64,000 bases of DNA from Anaeramoeba flamelloides (GCA_027625915.1 JANTQA010000070.1:12405001-12469000); one strand, 5' to 3'. Positions 22,769 to 35,668 are shown, counted from the first letter of the stretch. Notes: a model not told the origin generated them from the sequence alone. Made by a program: numbers and translations.

Positions 22769-24449
22769 TTAATTTTTTTCGACTTTATTGGTCCATTCAT
22801 GACCAGGGTTATTTTCTAATAAGGATTGATAGGAAGGAGATTTTAAAAATCTGGAGTAAGAATCTGTGTTCATTAAAACTATGATTGAGTTTTGAGCTTT
22901 TTTGAAAATGTCTCTATTGGGGACCTTCCAGTCCATCATATCCTTAACTTCTTGCAAAATGCCGCCATCGATATTGACTTGCTTTTCTGCGCCTTCCTGT
23001 ATGTAAGTCGAGAAAATGGAGTTCGAAGCTTCGATCAGTTTATCGTTTGGCAATGACTTAAATCTTTCAATTTCGATAAAGAACAGGAGATTTTCCTCTG
23101 AGAATTCCTTTTTCAAAAACTCCATAAACCAGTGTCGATATTTCTCTTTGTATAATAGATCTTCGAAGGGGATATTGGGTGCGTTTATTGTGGGCTTCTT
23201 CGAAGGTGTTTTTTTTTCTTTGGTGACGTTCTTTTTTTTGATATTCTCCTTTTTCCTGATGCTCTCCTTTCTTTTCTCCGTATTTTTGTTTTTACCCTTC
23301 TTAAACCATCCTCTTTTTTTGTCTCCGGAATTTATTTGCGAATTTAATTCCTCGATTTTCTCATTAACGGATTCGGACAATTTTGTTTGGGTTTCCAATT
23401 CTCTTTTCAATCCTGAGATTTCAATATCCTTTTTTTTTAAAAGATCTTTAACACGATTAATGCAATTAATCAGATCTTCATTGGAGCGGAATCCAATGGC
23501 TTCTCCAAGGATCTTTGACAAAAATGAAGTTGTAAAATTACGGAGCTCGTCTAATTCCCGTTTTTTTCTTATCAATTCTTGATCTTCTTTCGAAATTTCT
23601 TGATCATTTTCATCTAATTGATCCTCTTCATTCGAGATTGATAATTTTCTGATATTTTCTTCAAGCTCTTTGACCTTTTTATTTTCATTAAAAATTTGTT
23701 CCTCCAATTCCCATTTCATTTCGTTGCCTTCCTTTCTTAATTTTGATTCGTTTTGTTGGAACTCTTCTAACTGGTTTTCTAATTCGTCGATTGTCTGATC
23801 AGATTCCTGCTGGTTGTTTTCAATCTCCTCTTTAATATGCTTAATTCTCGAATCCTCTTGCTTCAATTGGCCCTGCGAAATGTTGACCTCTTCTTTATAT
23901 TGCCTTAATCCTAGACCTAATTTTAAAATTTCCATTTCACTCCTCCTCGTGTCAACTTGCTGCTCTCCAATCTTTTGTTGAAATGCTCGGATTAATTCAT
24001 CAGACTGAGAGATCGATTGGGACAATTTCTTTTGTAAAATTTCCAAAACCTTTTGTTCATTTAAATCAAATCTTGATAAATCAAGTCCTGTCAATTGATC
24101 TGGATTTTCTTCAGTCTCGTAAATTAAATGCTTCGGCTTTTCTAGCTTTAAACCCTGGAATATTATTTGTAATTCCGTTCTCTGCTCAGTTGTTAACTCC
24201 TCATCAGTGTTTAGTGACGCTAACTTTTCTCGATTCAATTTGGCCTCCTTTTGCCTTTTTTGATTCAATTCTGAAATTTCTTTTGTTTTTGTTTCAATGA
24301 TTTGGGTCATTTTTTCTTTATTAACTTCTCTAATTAATCGTTTTGATTGGTTAATTCGAAGTTGGTTTTTTAATGACGAAAATTCTGTTTCTAAAGAATT
24401 TTTCTTTTTTTTTAAAATTTCAATATTTTGCTTTTCATTTTCTATAATT

Positions 24450-24484
<35 letters not shown>

Positions 24485-27400
24485 GTTTAAAAAGAAATTA
24501 GATTTTTTTAGAATAATTCAAATTCAATAATACAAGAAAAGAATAATTTAAATAAAGAATATTAGTTTCTTGAAATCTTTTATATGAAATCAATGGCATA
24601 TTTTAAAAAATGCAAATAAAAGCGAAGCGAAAATCAGCGAAAAGGGAAGTTATTTTTTTTAATGGTTATTTGGTGACCTTCTAAGATTGAAAACATATGT
24701 TTATTCCATTGTAGAACAACTTTTTATATTCTCAATTAGTTGCCACCTAGCCGACCATGGAAAAAAATAATTGTCTTTTTCGCAGATTTTAACTTTGCTT
24801 TCATTTGCAGGTTTCATATGTTCCCAAGTCAATTAACATATGGGTTAGAAATATAGAATAATAAAATAACAACACTAAATTATAAAAAATTTTGGACTAA
24901 TTCATGTATTACTGAAATATGCAAAATAAAGCAAAAAACACTAGTTCTTATTTCTAAAATAGTTTTTAAATTCGAAAATTTGGCAATTTCAATTAATAAC
25001 AAGAAATTTAAATTCAAAATAAATTAAGAAAATTTGTATCGATCTTATCTTGAAAAACTAATAAAATTCAACCAAAGAATTAACAATAAAATTAATTGGA
25101 ATTCAGAAAATTTAGAACTTTTTAAAATTGAAATTTATAATTTGAATTATAATGAGTTGTTGAATTCTACTCGCCTGGAAGTTTTGTTAGGGTTTTTTTA
25201 ATTTTAAAAATGAAAAGAATTAAACTTTAGTGAAATAATTTTAAAAAGTGATAAATCATTTTCCAGAAAAAGGTGCTAAATTGTGATAAGTGGATTACAC
25301 ATGTTTAAAGGGTTTGTATGGATATTAGAAGAAAATTTATTTTGGAAATTTTCTAAATTGAAATCATTTTTTCACATTTTGGCACATTTTTGTTTTTTTT
25401 TTTCGATTTTTTTTTTAAAAAAGTAATTTATTTGCAAATTTTAATTTTATTGCAAGATTTCTTCACTTGGTAAAAACTTGTTATTAAAACTGTGAAAATT
25501 ATTATAGAAAAATCATATTTATTTCTTTTGGAATTTTTATTTGATCTTCAATTAAAGATCAAAATGAACATTGTTTTTTGATCTCATTGGTTATTTCAGA
25601 ATTTTAGTTTTTTCAATTTTCAAGGAAATCTATTGATTTATTAGTTTTATTTAATACATATATCAACTATTCTCTGATGTGTATTGATTCTATTTATTTC
25701 TTATTTATTCTTCAAAAGTCAATTATAAAAAAAATAATTAATATTTGGAAAAAATGCTGTTTTTTGGATTTTTTTGCGTCACTTTGACAGAAGCAAAGTT
25801 TAGTTAAAAATATTTTCGTTCATTAATAATTGTGGTATCAGGAATTTTTTATGCTTGTATTTCAAAAAGGAAATTTAAGTAGAAGGACAACCTATGGTAT
25901 TATCTATACTTCTTCCCCAATAATAATAAAAAATCTGAATATTTGAGATATAAAACAACTTTTCAAATTGATAACAGATGGTATCAGAAAAAAGACTTTC
26001 TTTAAAAATATACTTTTGCAATTATATTTATTTTTCTTTGTTTTTCTCTGTGACTAAAACTTTAATTAAAATATTTAAGAAATCAGATAATTTTTGAATT
26101 TAATTAAAATTACTTATTAGAATTTCTTCCAAATAAAATCTTAATTTTTTTTTTTTTATTATTTAAGGGATGAGTTTTTAATTTCACTTGTTTGTTATTA
26201 GCTTTTCCAGAATTCAAAAGATTAGAGAAAAATTATTAGTTTTTTTAATTTCTAAAATTCAAAAAAACCTAGAACACTTAACAGATAAAACAGAAAACCT
26301 CAAGAAAAGCTAGGCACTTGTCATTAACTTTTCCAGTATTCCTACATTTTTATTTAGAAAATTTTTTCAAAGATTCCCATCAATAATTGAAATATTTGTT
26401 TTTTTCAAATCTATTTTTTTTAAATATTAAACCAAAAATGAAAAAAAAGATTGAAATAAACTTAGTATAATAAAAAAAAAAAAATAAATAATAGGTGATT
26501 TAGTACTTTGTAATTCTAATTAAATTCTTTTTTTATTTAATTTCAATTTTTCTTTACAAAAAATGGCAAAATTAGAAAACCCTTTACATTTAAAACATTT
26601 CCGATTAAAAGAAGAAACTAATTCATTTCAAAGAATAATTCATTATTTTATTATTCAACATAATCAAACAAAATCAATAGAAACCTGAAGAGATCTTTTA
26701 TATTTGAGATCTAATATAGTTCTTTTGGAAATCTCAAAAATAGTTAAAATTTTCAACAAATTTGTAAGAATAAATCAATAAAAGCAAAACTATCAATAAT
26801 AAGGTAGTATTATAAAAACTGTTATTGTGATTAATATTTCATTTTGTCTTTTATTATTTCTTTTTTTTAATAATTAATATTACTTTTCATTTCCAGTTTC
26901 TGTTTTTTTTTGTGGTTAGATTAAAGTTTACAATTAAAAAATGTGATTCACTTTCTTTTCCGCAGCTGTTATAAATAAAAAAAAAATACTTTTTATTCAA
27001 GAGTTTCAGTATACAACATTGGAGAGTATTTTTTTGATTTTTTGTTCCTTAATCCCATAAAAACAAATTTTATTCCGTGTAAAGGTAAAAAAGAAATTGA
27101 TTTAATTGGTAAATTTTTTTTTGGATATTGAAATCAAATTAATTGGAATAATTATAATTTTTTTTTTTTTTTAGTATCCCCCAAAGAAAGTTGATTGAAA
27201 ATAATATTTGAAAATGAATACTAATTGAAATTCAGCAAAAATAATATTCAATTCATTTTATTGTATCATATTGAAATAATTTTGCTTTTTGATCAAACAA
27301 ATTACATATTTATTCATAATAACCAAAGAGATAACAGGGTTTTTCATTTATAAATTGAATACAAAGTTTAGTTAAGGGTCGAGTCATTACGGTTAAAAAT

Positions 27401-29510
27401 AATTTTCTGGAATGGATTAAAAAAATTTTTTTGCATTTTTTATGAGTACCTAATACCAATCAAAAACTAACCAAAATCCAACATGTGATGTACAATCGTT
27501 CTATAAAATGAACAATCAAAAATAAGGCCATTTTTTAGAAAAAACATACCAAAGAGAGACACTCAATTTCCAATTTAAATTGTTGTAAATTATCAAATTT
27601 TGAATCCAATTGTGTCAGTTTCGAGGTTTCTCTCTTTCGTGCTTTTTGAGATCCCCGATTTTTTTTTTTCATGTTTTTTCATTTTTCAAATGAAAGTTAA
27701 TGTTATCTCTAGAATGTGACAAATTCTTACTTTGTCAAATATAGAGAGTTAGAAATTAACCACAAATTAGATTAAATTGTTTTGATTTGATTGTGCTCGG
27801 CAAGAAAACAATTTGTTTCAAATTGAAGAAATTTAAACATTTGGGAAAATGAAATTTGAAAAAGATTGTTAGATTTTTTTTTGTAATTCTGATTTTTTTG
27901 GAATTGAGAATGTTTTTAAACTTTTTTTTCAATTGAATTTTTTGATAAATGAGATCCTCTTGAATTTTTTTTCTTTTTTGGATTTTTGTCACTCGAGTGT
28001 CTTTAAGCATTTTTTTGTTATTTGAATTTTGTGCCAATTGAGATCATTTGAAAACTTTTTTTTTTTAAATAAAGAAGTTTTTACTTAAAAGATACTATCG
28101 AAATTTTTTTTTTGTTATTATTCAAATTTATGTTATTGAGATCTGAGGAAATTGTTTTTTTTTGTTGTATTTTTGTAATTAGAGATACTCTCAAATTTTA
28201 TTTTTTGTTATTTGAATTTTTTGTCAACAAAAAGAAGTGCAATTTCACAAAATCCTTTTTGGTGGTCAAGTCATTTCTTGGGTATGGAGCAAATACACTG
28301 TAAGTGAAGAAACACTTGAAGACAATATTTTCAATTTTTGAAAATGGGTGTGCAATAAAGAGTGAAATTGAGTTTCAAAGACGATCTAGTCAATTTTTAC
28401 TTTTGAAATAGTTTTAAATAAATTGGTGGACTGTTCTAGAGATACCCTTGAAAACTTTTTTCTCAAAATTTTTTTAAAATTTCTCTCTTTTTGTTTTGCA
28501 AATTTTAACACACAAAAAAAATTAAAAAAAAAAAAATGAAAAAAAAAATAGTACAAGCTCTTGATCAAATTTTGGAGTATGTGTTTGTTTTTGTGTTGTC
28601 GTGACAAGTAACTCAAAAATTTAAAAATGAGTACAAAAAAAGAAAAAAGAATGAAACAAATACCAAATTTTGAAAGATGTTCTTTTAATGTTCTTATTTC
28701 GATTGACAATTCTTTAATTTTCCCAAATGCATCATCTTCACTTATTCTTGACAACTGTTTTGTTGCCTCAATTTGCTTTTCAAGTTCTGTCGAGAGATTT
28801 AAATAAAGTAAGGATTGCCTTTTAATGCTTTGAAGCGCTTTCACATCATCTTCAAGTTCTTTTTCTTGAATTTCTAATTTGACTAAACGTTGCTTGGATT
28901 GTTCGGTCAGCAGGTTCTTTTCTTGTAACTCGTTTTCAACTTGGTCAAGCCTTTCTTGGATTTTTTCGATTGAGTATTGTTCTTCGCCTTGTTGGTAAAC
29001 GATTTCTAAATTTTGTTCGACTACGGTCTTTGTAATTTTTTCCACTTCTAACAGTTCATACAACTGTGGTAAGTCTGTCTCTAATTGTTTCATTTCAACT
29101 TTCATTTTTTCAATCTCTCTTTCTACTTTTTCTTCACTTTGGATTGTTTGTTCAGGTTTTTTTTTGTTGTAAGTTTTTTTTAAAAAAGGAAAAAAAAAAG
29201 GAAGATGGTTATAAAATATTTCTTCTTTTTTTTTTTTTTTTAGTTCATAAAAATAAACAAAAAAAAAATTAATGCAATTTTACTCGTTTTCTTGTAACTT
29301 TTCTTGTAATTTTGTTTGTAAAGCGTCTCGTTCATCAATTATTTCTCTCAAGATCTTTTTTAATTTGTCAATGTCCATTAAATGTGCTTTTATTTTTTCT
29401 TGATGAACTTTTGCGCGTTCATTATATCTTTTCTTTAATTTTTCACATACATCTTTCCATCTTAGAACTTCCTTTGCCAAGTTTGTTATATTTTTGTGTA
29501 TGTCCTCATT
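22769..29510 (-). CDS. Coiled-coil protein with C-terminal RGS domain (5' end missing)
   Basis: Three exons join in phase: 29510-29284, 29136-28664 and 24441-22769 (GA+T giving Asp, G+AA giving Glu). They give about 790 residues. The first 600 or so are Glu/Lys/Leu/Gln-rich heptad-like coiled coil. A Lys-rich linker follows, then an RGS domain at about 23150-22790 with the hallmark FLKKEFSEENLLFFIEIERF and the downstream FKKAQ. RGS domains speed GTP hydrolysis by heterotrimeric G-alpha subunits, so signalling downstream of a receptor is inferred; the coiled coil probably gives dimerisation or targeting. The introns are 147 bp and 4222 bp. The first exon has no in-frame ATG and follows an acceptor-like CAACAAAG, so at least one upstream exon is missing. 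I could not place it. Confidence 0.85.
24825..25165 (+). mobile_element. LINE 3' fragment
   Basis: It matches the 3' part of the LINE at 30283-31520 for about 300 bp: GTCAATTAACATATGGGTTA here and GCCAATTGACATATGGGTTG there, then matching downstream order. The frame is broken. It lies in the RGS intron in the opposite direction to the gene. Confidence 0.6.
25258..25798 (+). repeat. Dispersed TIR repeat, family G, copy 3
   Basis: It starts near TTTTCCAGAAAAAGG and ends CACTTTGACAG. The interior contains TTTTTATTTGATCTTCAATT and AAGATCAAAATGAACATTG, as in the other copies. Confidence 0.55.
26197..26335. repeat. Hairpin repeat fragment, family F, copy 3
   Basis: It contains GCTTTTCCAGAATTCAAAAG and AACCTAGAACACTTAACAGA, both found in the longer family F arrays. 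It is a short remnant. Confidence 0.55.
26605..26970 (-). mobile_element. Family E element fragment
   Basis: It shares the GAAGAAACTAATTCATTTCA-type start, the AAACTGTTATTGTG stretch and the terminal TTCACTTTCTTTTCCGCA with the 7995 and 11136 copies. One end is missing. Confidence 0.45.
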
Positions 29511-30282
29511 CTTTGTTGAATTTTAACAAAGAAAAAATCCATAGCGAACAAAAAAAAAAAAAAAAAAAAAAAAAAAGTGAAAAGGTAATTAGTGCTTCAA
29601 GAAACATACAGTGGATCTAAAATTTGCAAACATTAATATTGGTCATTAGAAATAAATTTTGATTGATTTTTGTAGTTTTGAAAAAAACAAAAAACAGAAA
29701 ACTTAGAAAAATGAAAAAAAAAAATAAAACTTTTTTTCACATCACATTGTAAATTATTGTTTTTTTGTACAATTTTATCAAAATTGTTGGTTTTGTTTAT
29801 TTTTTAATTTCTCGTTTTTGACAATTTTCATTCAAGTACTTTTCTCTAACTTTCTTTCGTATTCTTCTTATATGATTAATTTTAATGATCAAGAGATCTT
29901 TTGTCCTTTAAATATTTTATTTGATTTGGCAAATATTGGTATTTACAATGTAAGTATTTTGGAATGAAATAATTTGAGAGTCAAAATTTATAGTGAAATA
30001 ACAAAGAAATTATTTCTTATTCTTATCCTTCTCCTATTGTCCGAATCAATTTATAGTCTTTCAAAAAGAAACCCAAAGACAAAATAAATTGTGCTTTCAT
30101 AAATAATCTTCAATTGCGAAAGATATTTCGAAGATCAAAGGGGAAAAACTTTTACACTTGTTGTTTTTTTTTCATTTGAAGAACTCTCTAGACAGTATTG
30201 AAGAAAATAACGGACATAAAAATTAGTCCCTATAGATTTTTAATCTTTAATATTTGAGTAATAGGATTTCAAAAAATTGATA
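29511..30282. other. Region upstream of the first recognised RGS exon
   Basis: It holds an A-run of 27 or more (29549-29576) and A/T-rich DNA. The missing 5' exon of the RGS gene may lie here or further upstream; I see no convincing candidate. Confidence 0.4.
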
Positions 30283-31520
30283 ATTTGAAATATATGATTA
30301 ATGGTGAATATAATATTGATTTAAACCCAATTGAAAATAAGAATTATAAAAATTATCTTATTACAATTCAAAAAATAATTAATAACTGGCTGATTTATCC
30401 AGTAATAAGAATAGTATTGAATATATTAAAAAAAAAAAAAATAATTTTATTTATCGATAAAAAAGGAAACAAATGAGTATCTTTAATTTATAGACCAATT
30501 TCAATTAACCAAAGTCTACCAAGATTATTTCTAAAAATGTTATATAAACGAAAAGAACCTTGTTGGGAATTTATTCATAAATTTCAATTTGGGTTTAGAA
30601 AAAAATATGATACTAGTTTTACAGTATTATTAAACTTCTTAAATACTTATAATACGATAAAATCAAATTATGAAAGTGAAAATGATAAAACTTATATTAT
30701 AATGATTGATAGAGCAAAAACTTTTGATTCAATTAATGTTCAAATAATTAGAAAAACATTAAAAAAAAATTATTTTAAAAACAAATTACCGAATTGTTTT
30801 TATTAAAATATTATCGCCGAGAAAGTTTTGGTATATCCCATGAGACCTATTATCTCATATTATATTTGCTCTAAAATCACACTTTCTTTTATTATAAATA
30901 ATATCTTTACATTAAGGAATCATAGTCAAATGGTTGCAGATGATTTAATTTGAATTATTAAAAGGAAATAAGAATCAATTAAATCAAAAATTAAATTCAT
31001 ATATATGAAATTATTATTCAATTTGGATTTAAAACCTAATAGAGATAAAACAGTTGAATCAAAAGATTTATAAAAAATTAAATATTTGGATGTTTATTTA
31101 GATAAAATTTCACATATAGTTCATATTTTAAAAGGGGCGAAAGAAACATATAACAACTACAAACTATTATTCAATAACAACTCGTTAAACAATCATTTTA
31201 AAATTAGATTATTTAAATATTTTATAATAAGCCAATTGACATATGGGTTGGAAATATTTAATTATGAAAAACAAACTTTAAATTATAAAAATTCTTGGAT
31301 TAATACATTTACTACTTTGTAATATGTAAAATAAACAGAAATACATCAATTCTTATTTACAAAATAGAATTTAAAATAGAAAATATGATAATTTCTACCA
31401 ATAAAAAGAAATTTAAATTTAAAAAGAAATTAGGAAATTTATGTCTACATATTTTAGAAAAATTAATAAAATTTAACCAAAGTTTAAATAATAAAATCAA
31501 TTAGAATTCCAAAGATAAAA
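30283..31520 (+). mobile_element. Decayed non-LTR retrotransposon (LINE) with reverse transcriptase remnants
   Basis: Pieces of a reverse transcriptase lie in several frames. First comes an IDKKGN then YRPISINQS stretch around 30455-30515. Then HKFQFGFRKKYDTSF with motif A-like MIDRAKTFDSIN (30537-30806), a VADDLI motif C remnant near 30935, and a C-terminal piece (31086-31322) with LTYGLEIF. YRPIS, GFR and ADD are landmarks of non-LTR retrotransposon RTs. In-frame stops occur throughout, so it is inactive. Fragments of the same family are at 24825-25165 and 46335-46870. No endonuclease domain was seen. Confidence 0.75.
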
Positions 31521-31584
31521 AAGAACCAAAAAAAAAATATACAAATACACATATAACTAGAGCTTGAATTAGATAAGTTGGAAG

Positions 31585-32215
31585 TGTCGTTAGTTTTTTT
31601 TAATTTTTGAAATAAAAAGAAAATTTTTGAAATTTCCTGTTTATTTCAAAAATTAAAAAAAAACTAGACACTTTTTGTTAGTTTTTTTTTAATTTAAGAA
31701 AATAGAGTAAAATATTTGATTTTTTTCAATTCTTTTGAATTTCGAAAAACTAGCTGTTAACTTTTTTTTTAATTTTAGATATATATAAAAAAAAATATCA
31801 AAAATTTTCTATTTATTTTTGAAATTAAAAAAAACGTCGTTAGGTTTTCAAAGTTGTCTGTTTTATTCTGTTAAGTGTTCTAGGTTTTTTTGAGGGTTTT
31901 AATTTTATTTGGAAAATCTATTGATTTTCGTTAGGGTTTTTGAGGTCTTCTATTTTATTTAAGAAGTGTTCGAGTTTTTTTTTTTTATCTTTTTGAAATA
32001 AACAGAAAATTATAATAAATATTCTGTCTATTACAATAAGTAAAAAAAAATCTAACGAAAATCTATTGATTTTCCAAATAAATAGAATACTCAAAAACCC
32101 TAACGAAAATCAATAGATTTTCCAAATAAAATTAAAACCCTCAAAAAAACCTAGAACACTTAACAGAATAAAACAGAAAACTCAAAAAAAACTAACTAAA
32201 ATCAATTGATTTTCT
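31585..32215. repeat. Hairpin array with a large nested palindrome, family F, copy 4
   Basis: Two simple hairpins (31585-31755) are followed by a nested palindrome of about 360 bp (31840-32200). Its outer arms carry CTAGGTTTTTTTGAGGGTTT and its complement, and its inner arms AAATAAACAGAAAATTATAA and the complement. The spacer and arm sequences match the 12348-13280 array. Confidence 0.65.
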
Positions 32216-32231
32216 AAATAAATAAACCATA

Positions 32232-32750
32232 TTCTAAGAATTTTGACAGACCCAAAATCCAAAATAGGCAAAAAAAAAAAAACCATTTATTGTATTTTTC
32301 CAAACTTGTTATAAAACAACATTTATAGTAAATCAGTATTAATGTTTTAATAAGTAATCTTTTTAATCCAAATAAAAGAAATAAATATAAAAACTCAAAA
32401 ATAAAAACAGGTGTGTCCAAAATAATGAAACGAGCTGAACAAAAAATGTATTGGTAAATTTGTCGAAATTTCACCAACAATTGTTGATCGATCAAATGTT
32501 AAGATAACATCTACCAATAGTATGTTATTTTCCAAATTAACAAACCCAACACTAACCTTCTATCAACCATTCGAAAAAAAAATTCAAGATCTAACAAACA
32601 GATTACGTAACCGGAAAAAAGGAAATGAAAACAAAACAAAAAAGATAAAAAATGAAATAGTTTATAAAATCAATATAATATCCCAATTGAATCTAAAGTG
32701 CAGTTTTGTTATTCTTTCAACTATTTAAACTGTGTCCAAATTTTTGGAAT
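32232..32750 (-). mobile_element. MITE-like element, family B, copy 3
   Basis: It ends in TGTGTCCAAATTTTTGGAAT and carries the reverse complement of the family B core at 32478-32495. The length is about 519 bp. It directly follows the hairpin array. Confidence 0.65.
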
Positions 32751-33852
32751 CTAGTTTATAATACTTGGATACTAATATTTTGAGTTCTATTTTTAGAAAT
32801 TTTGAAAGTAATTTTTATAAAAAAAATTTCCAAAATTTAAATACATTATTAATTGTTATCATTAGTAAAAAAATAATAATTTATTTTTTTCCATTATCCT
32901 CCTTTGTGAATCTTCTTTATATTGAAAAGAAGAGTTAGAGAGGAAAAAGATCAAGTGGTTATTTGCTCATAATGTAACACTGAAACTCAAAAGTATGTTC
33001 TACTTTTAAATAAAAACGAAAAATGAAAGGTTAAAAATAAGCAAAGGTTAAAAGTAAAATCATATCAAAAAATATAAAAAATTGAAATTACAACAATTTA
33101 AACATCGATCCCCAAGTGAACACTCATAATCAATTATCAAATTAAATCAAATCAACCAAAAGGGTCGTGGCTGTGATTTAAAGAGTCCTTAATTAAAGAT
33201 TACATTGTTTTTTTTTTATTTTTTGATTTTTTATTAATTGATTCTTATAAACTCTTTTTAAATTTCAATTTTTTTTCTTTTTTTCAATTTCTTGTTCCTT
33301 TTTTCTATACCTCTTTTCAATTTTTTCCTTCTGTTTTTTAAGCATAAAAAAAATTGGGTGTGTATTTCCCTTGAAAAATCGTGAAATCTATGATTTTACA
33401 CTTAAACCACCTTTGAGGAATTTTTGTTAAAAGGGAATCTAGAGTGTAATTAAAACTTCTTCCATTAATAAAAAAAATAAATAATTTATTTTAAACTAAA
33501 ATCTTTTTGATAGATTGTTAAGAATCACATGAACGACATTGTAGAACTAATATTATTTACAGTTAATTACAATATTCATAAATTATAGAAGAATCTAATG
33601 GATAATTTGTAATCCCTGAACAAAAATTTAAATACTCTAAAAATTGATTTTTTTTTATGGTTGAAAAATGATTAAACATTGTTGCAAAAATCCAATTCTT
33701 TGAGTTCAAGAAATTGTTTAATTTCACTTTAAAATTGTTTTATCATTTCAATAAATTAATTTTAATTTTTTTTTTATTTTTAACTGTTCAAAATCTCCCG
33801 AATATATTCAAATGAAAAAGCAAGAATGATAAAAGATTTTAAAAACACCAAA
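32751..33852. other. Intergenic region 3' of the RCC1-BTB gene
   Basis: A/T-rich DNA with no recognisable gene, RNA or repeat copy. Confidence 0.4.
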
Positions 33853-35668
33853 TTAATTAAGATCAAATTGCTTTTTAATTTTCAATAATTCCAACTCAAA
33901 ATTACATTGGTCATTTAATTGATAATATTCAACAGCATCAGATAATTCATCAACAATTATTTCTGGGTCTTGATTTGCTGTCAATTTAATTGAATTGGTA
34001 TAAAAATATTTGATTAAAATTTTCAAGCTTTCAATAGATTTATTAGTATAATCTTGAATTTTATTTGTGTTTTCTTTTTCATTAACATAATCAAACATTG
34101 CCCTAAATAAGCCACTTCGACCCAATAAAATGAATTTGTGTACTGGTATTTCTTCATAATTTACCTTTTTATTCTCTTCATCTTCCTCTTCCTCTTCTTC
34201 ATCCTCAATATTAACGAAAATTGTAAAATCCTTTGAATCATTATCTTTGTAGAGTTGAGCAATATCATTTTCAAGTGTATTATCCACAGATGGAGGGAAT
34301 GTTAATTCCAACAAATTAAAAGTTTGTTCAAGTTTTTCCAAATCTGAAATTTCATCAGAATAAATCCATTTCACAAAACTCAAGGTTTGTTCTTTATTGA
34401 TTGATTTTTCAACAAATAATTTGTTTTGAATTTGATCAATTGTTAATTTGGTTCTGCATTCAACAAGGGACTTATGAACTGGGATTTTATTTCCCAATTT
34501 TCCAATTTCACAATCACAAAATTTTTTGGATTCATATAATATCCTGAGATCTTCAGAAAGTGTATTTTTGAAATCAAGATAAAGAAAGCTTATATGTGAT
34601 CCACAGGCAATTCGGATCTGGTCTTTTGAATACAAATATTTGGTAAAAAAACCTGGAAGTCTGATTTTTTTTGGAATATCACGTCTGCTCGGGAGCTCAT
34701 TTGTTGGGTACAAGTTTTCGTCAAACCCCCACCCATACAATTCGTTTTGGTCTGTCAAAACCAAGGTTCGGCTGAGTCCAGTTGACACTTGGACAGCTTT
34801 CTTCTCCTTTAGTTGTGGTATTAAGGTAAAAATGGTTTTTCGGACACCAAGTCCATTTATTTCCTTGCTGCCGCAGCCAAAGGTTTGTCCCTCATTTGTG
34901 ATTAAAATGGAGTGGTAACTACCCGAACTTAAAGTCAGGATCTCGGATCCTTTAAAGTTTTGAACAGCAGTGGCGGTATTTTGATCAACAGTAGAACCAA
35001 CACCTAACTGTCCATAATTATTGCTTCCACAGGTATACAAAAGATCAGGCTCGCTTGTGGTGAAAAAAAAACCATAAGAATGGCTTTCCTGCAAAGATTT
35101 TGTTAACCTTGTCTTGGACATAAACAGGCATTGGTACTCGGCCACTATTTTGGCCAATTCCAAGCCTACCTTGAGCGTTCGATCCAGAGACATACAATTG
35201 GTCTCCATTACAAAGATAATACCCAGAAGCACAGCCCATTACCACTGAATTAACAAACAATTTCTTTTCTTCAAAAAATTTTACATGCCTGATCTTTTCA
35301 AAAGTGTTTTGGTCTGCATCAAGAAGAGGTACTTCTTTATAACGGTTACTATGTGCCAAAGACCAAACCTTTCCTGATTCAGTTAAAATTAGATAGGTAT
35401 AAAAACTTGAAGCAATGTCTTTGATTGTTTCGTTTTTGGGTAATTGGTATTTCTTTTTCTTGTTATATTTTTGATAAAACTCCAATTTGTTTGGCTTTTT
35501 CCAAACAAGAAAGTGAATATGATTTCCACTTCCACAAACGATCTTTTTTATTGTTTGGGTTTTTTTGAGGTTGCTTTTGGTCCATTTGGGTAAATTGTTG
35601 TTCTTATTTTTGATAACGAAACTGAAAGCTTTTGATCCAGTTATATAAAGAGAGGAAGAATTGGACAT
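33853..35668 (-). CDS. RCC1-repeat protein with two BTB-like domains (one frame break)
   Basis: The protein is about 605 residues. The N-terminal half has RCC1 propeller repeats, best seen as LYVSGSNAQGRLGIGQ and LLYTCGSNNYGQLGVGS, followed by GSYHSILI and LYGWG. The C-terminal half has two BTB-like units, beginning near residue 384 (FCDCEIG then IPVHKSLVECR) and near residue 479 (DFTIFVN then IPVHKFILLGRSGLF). An acidic Glu run sits inside the second. RCC1-BTB proteins usually act as scaffolds or Cullin-3 adaptors; that role is inferred. The reading frame changes once, near 35084-35090. One frame runs 35668-35045 and continues as KPFLW; the other runs to 33853 and gives the RCC1-like SHSYG. 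A 2-base loss in an A-run would explain this. An alternative is a 19-base GTTAAC...GCAG intron that restores frame but removes the conserved KIFAG. Confidence 0.88.

Larger units (their letters stand above)
24442..28663 (-). other. 4.2-kb intron of the RGS gene
   Basis: On the minus strand the donor is TTTG/GTATTT at 28663 and the acceptor is AATTATAG just before 24441. The acceptor is followed upstream, after a few bases, by a run of about 30 A. The intron contains a LINE fragment, a family G repeat, a hairpin repeat and a family E fragment. Between 28000 and 28240 a degenerate TTTTTTGTTATTTGAATTTT unit recurs about three times. The frame at 28037-27756 (-) is Lys/Ile/Phe-rich and I do not treat it as an exon. 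Confidence 0.65.

Noticed and set aside
23016-24300. Plus-strand frames opposite the RGS exon
   Set aside because: They are antisense shadows; the minus strand carries clear coiled-coil and RGS homology.
27756-28037. 93-residue Lys-rich minus-strand frame as an extra RGS exon
   Set aside because: Low complexity, no phase-compatible splice sites found, and direct joining of 28664 to 24441 already fits in phase.
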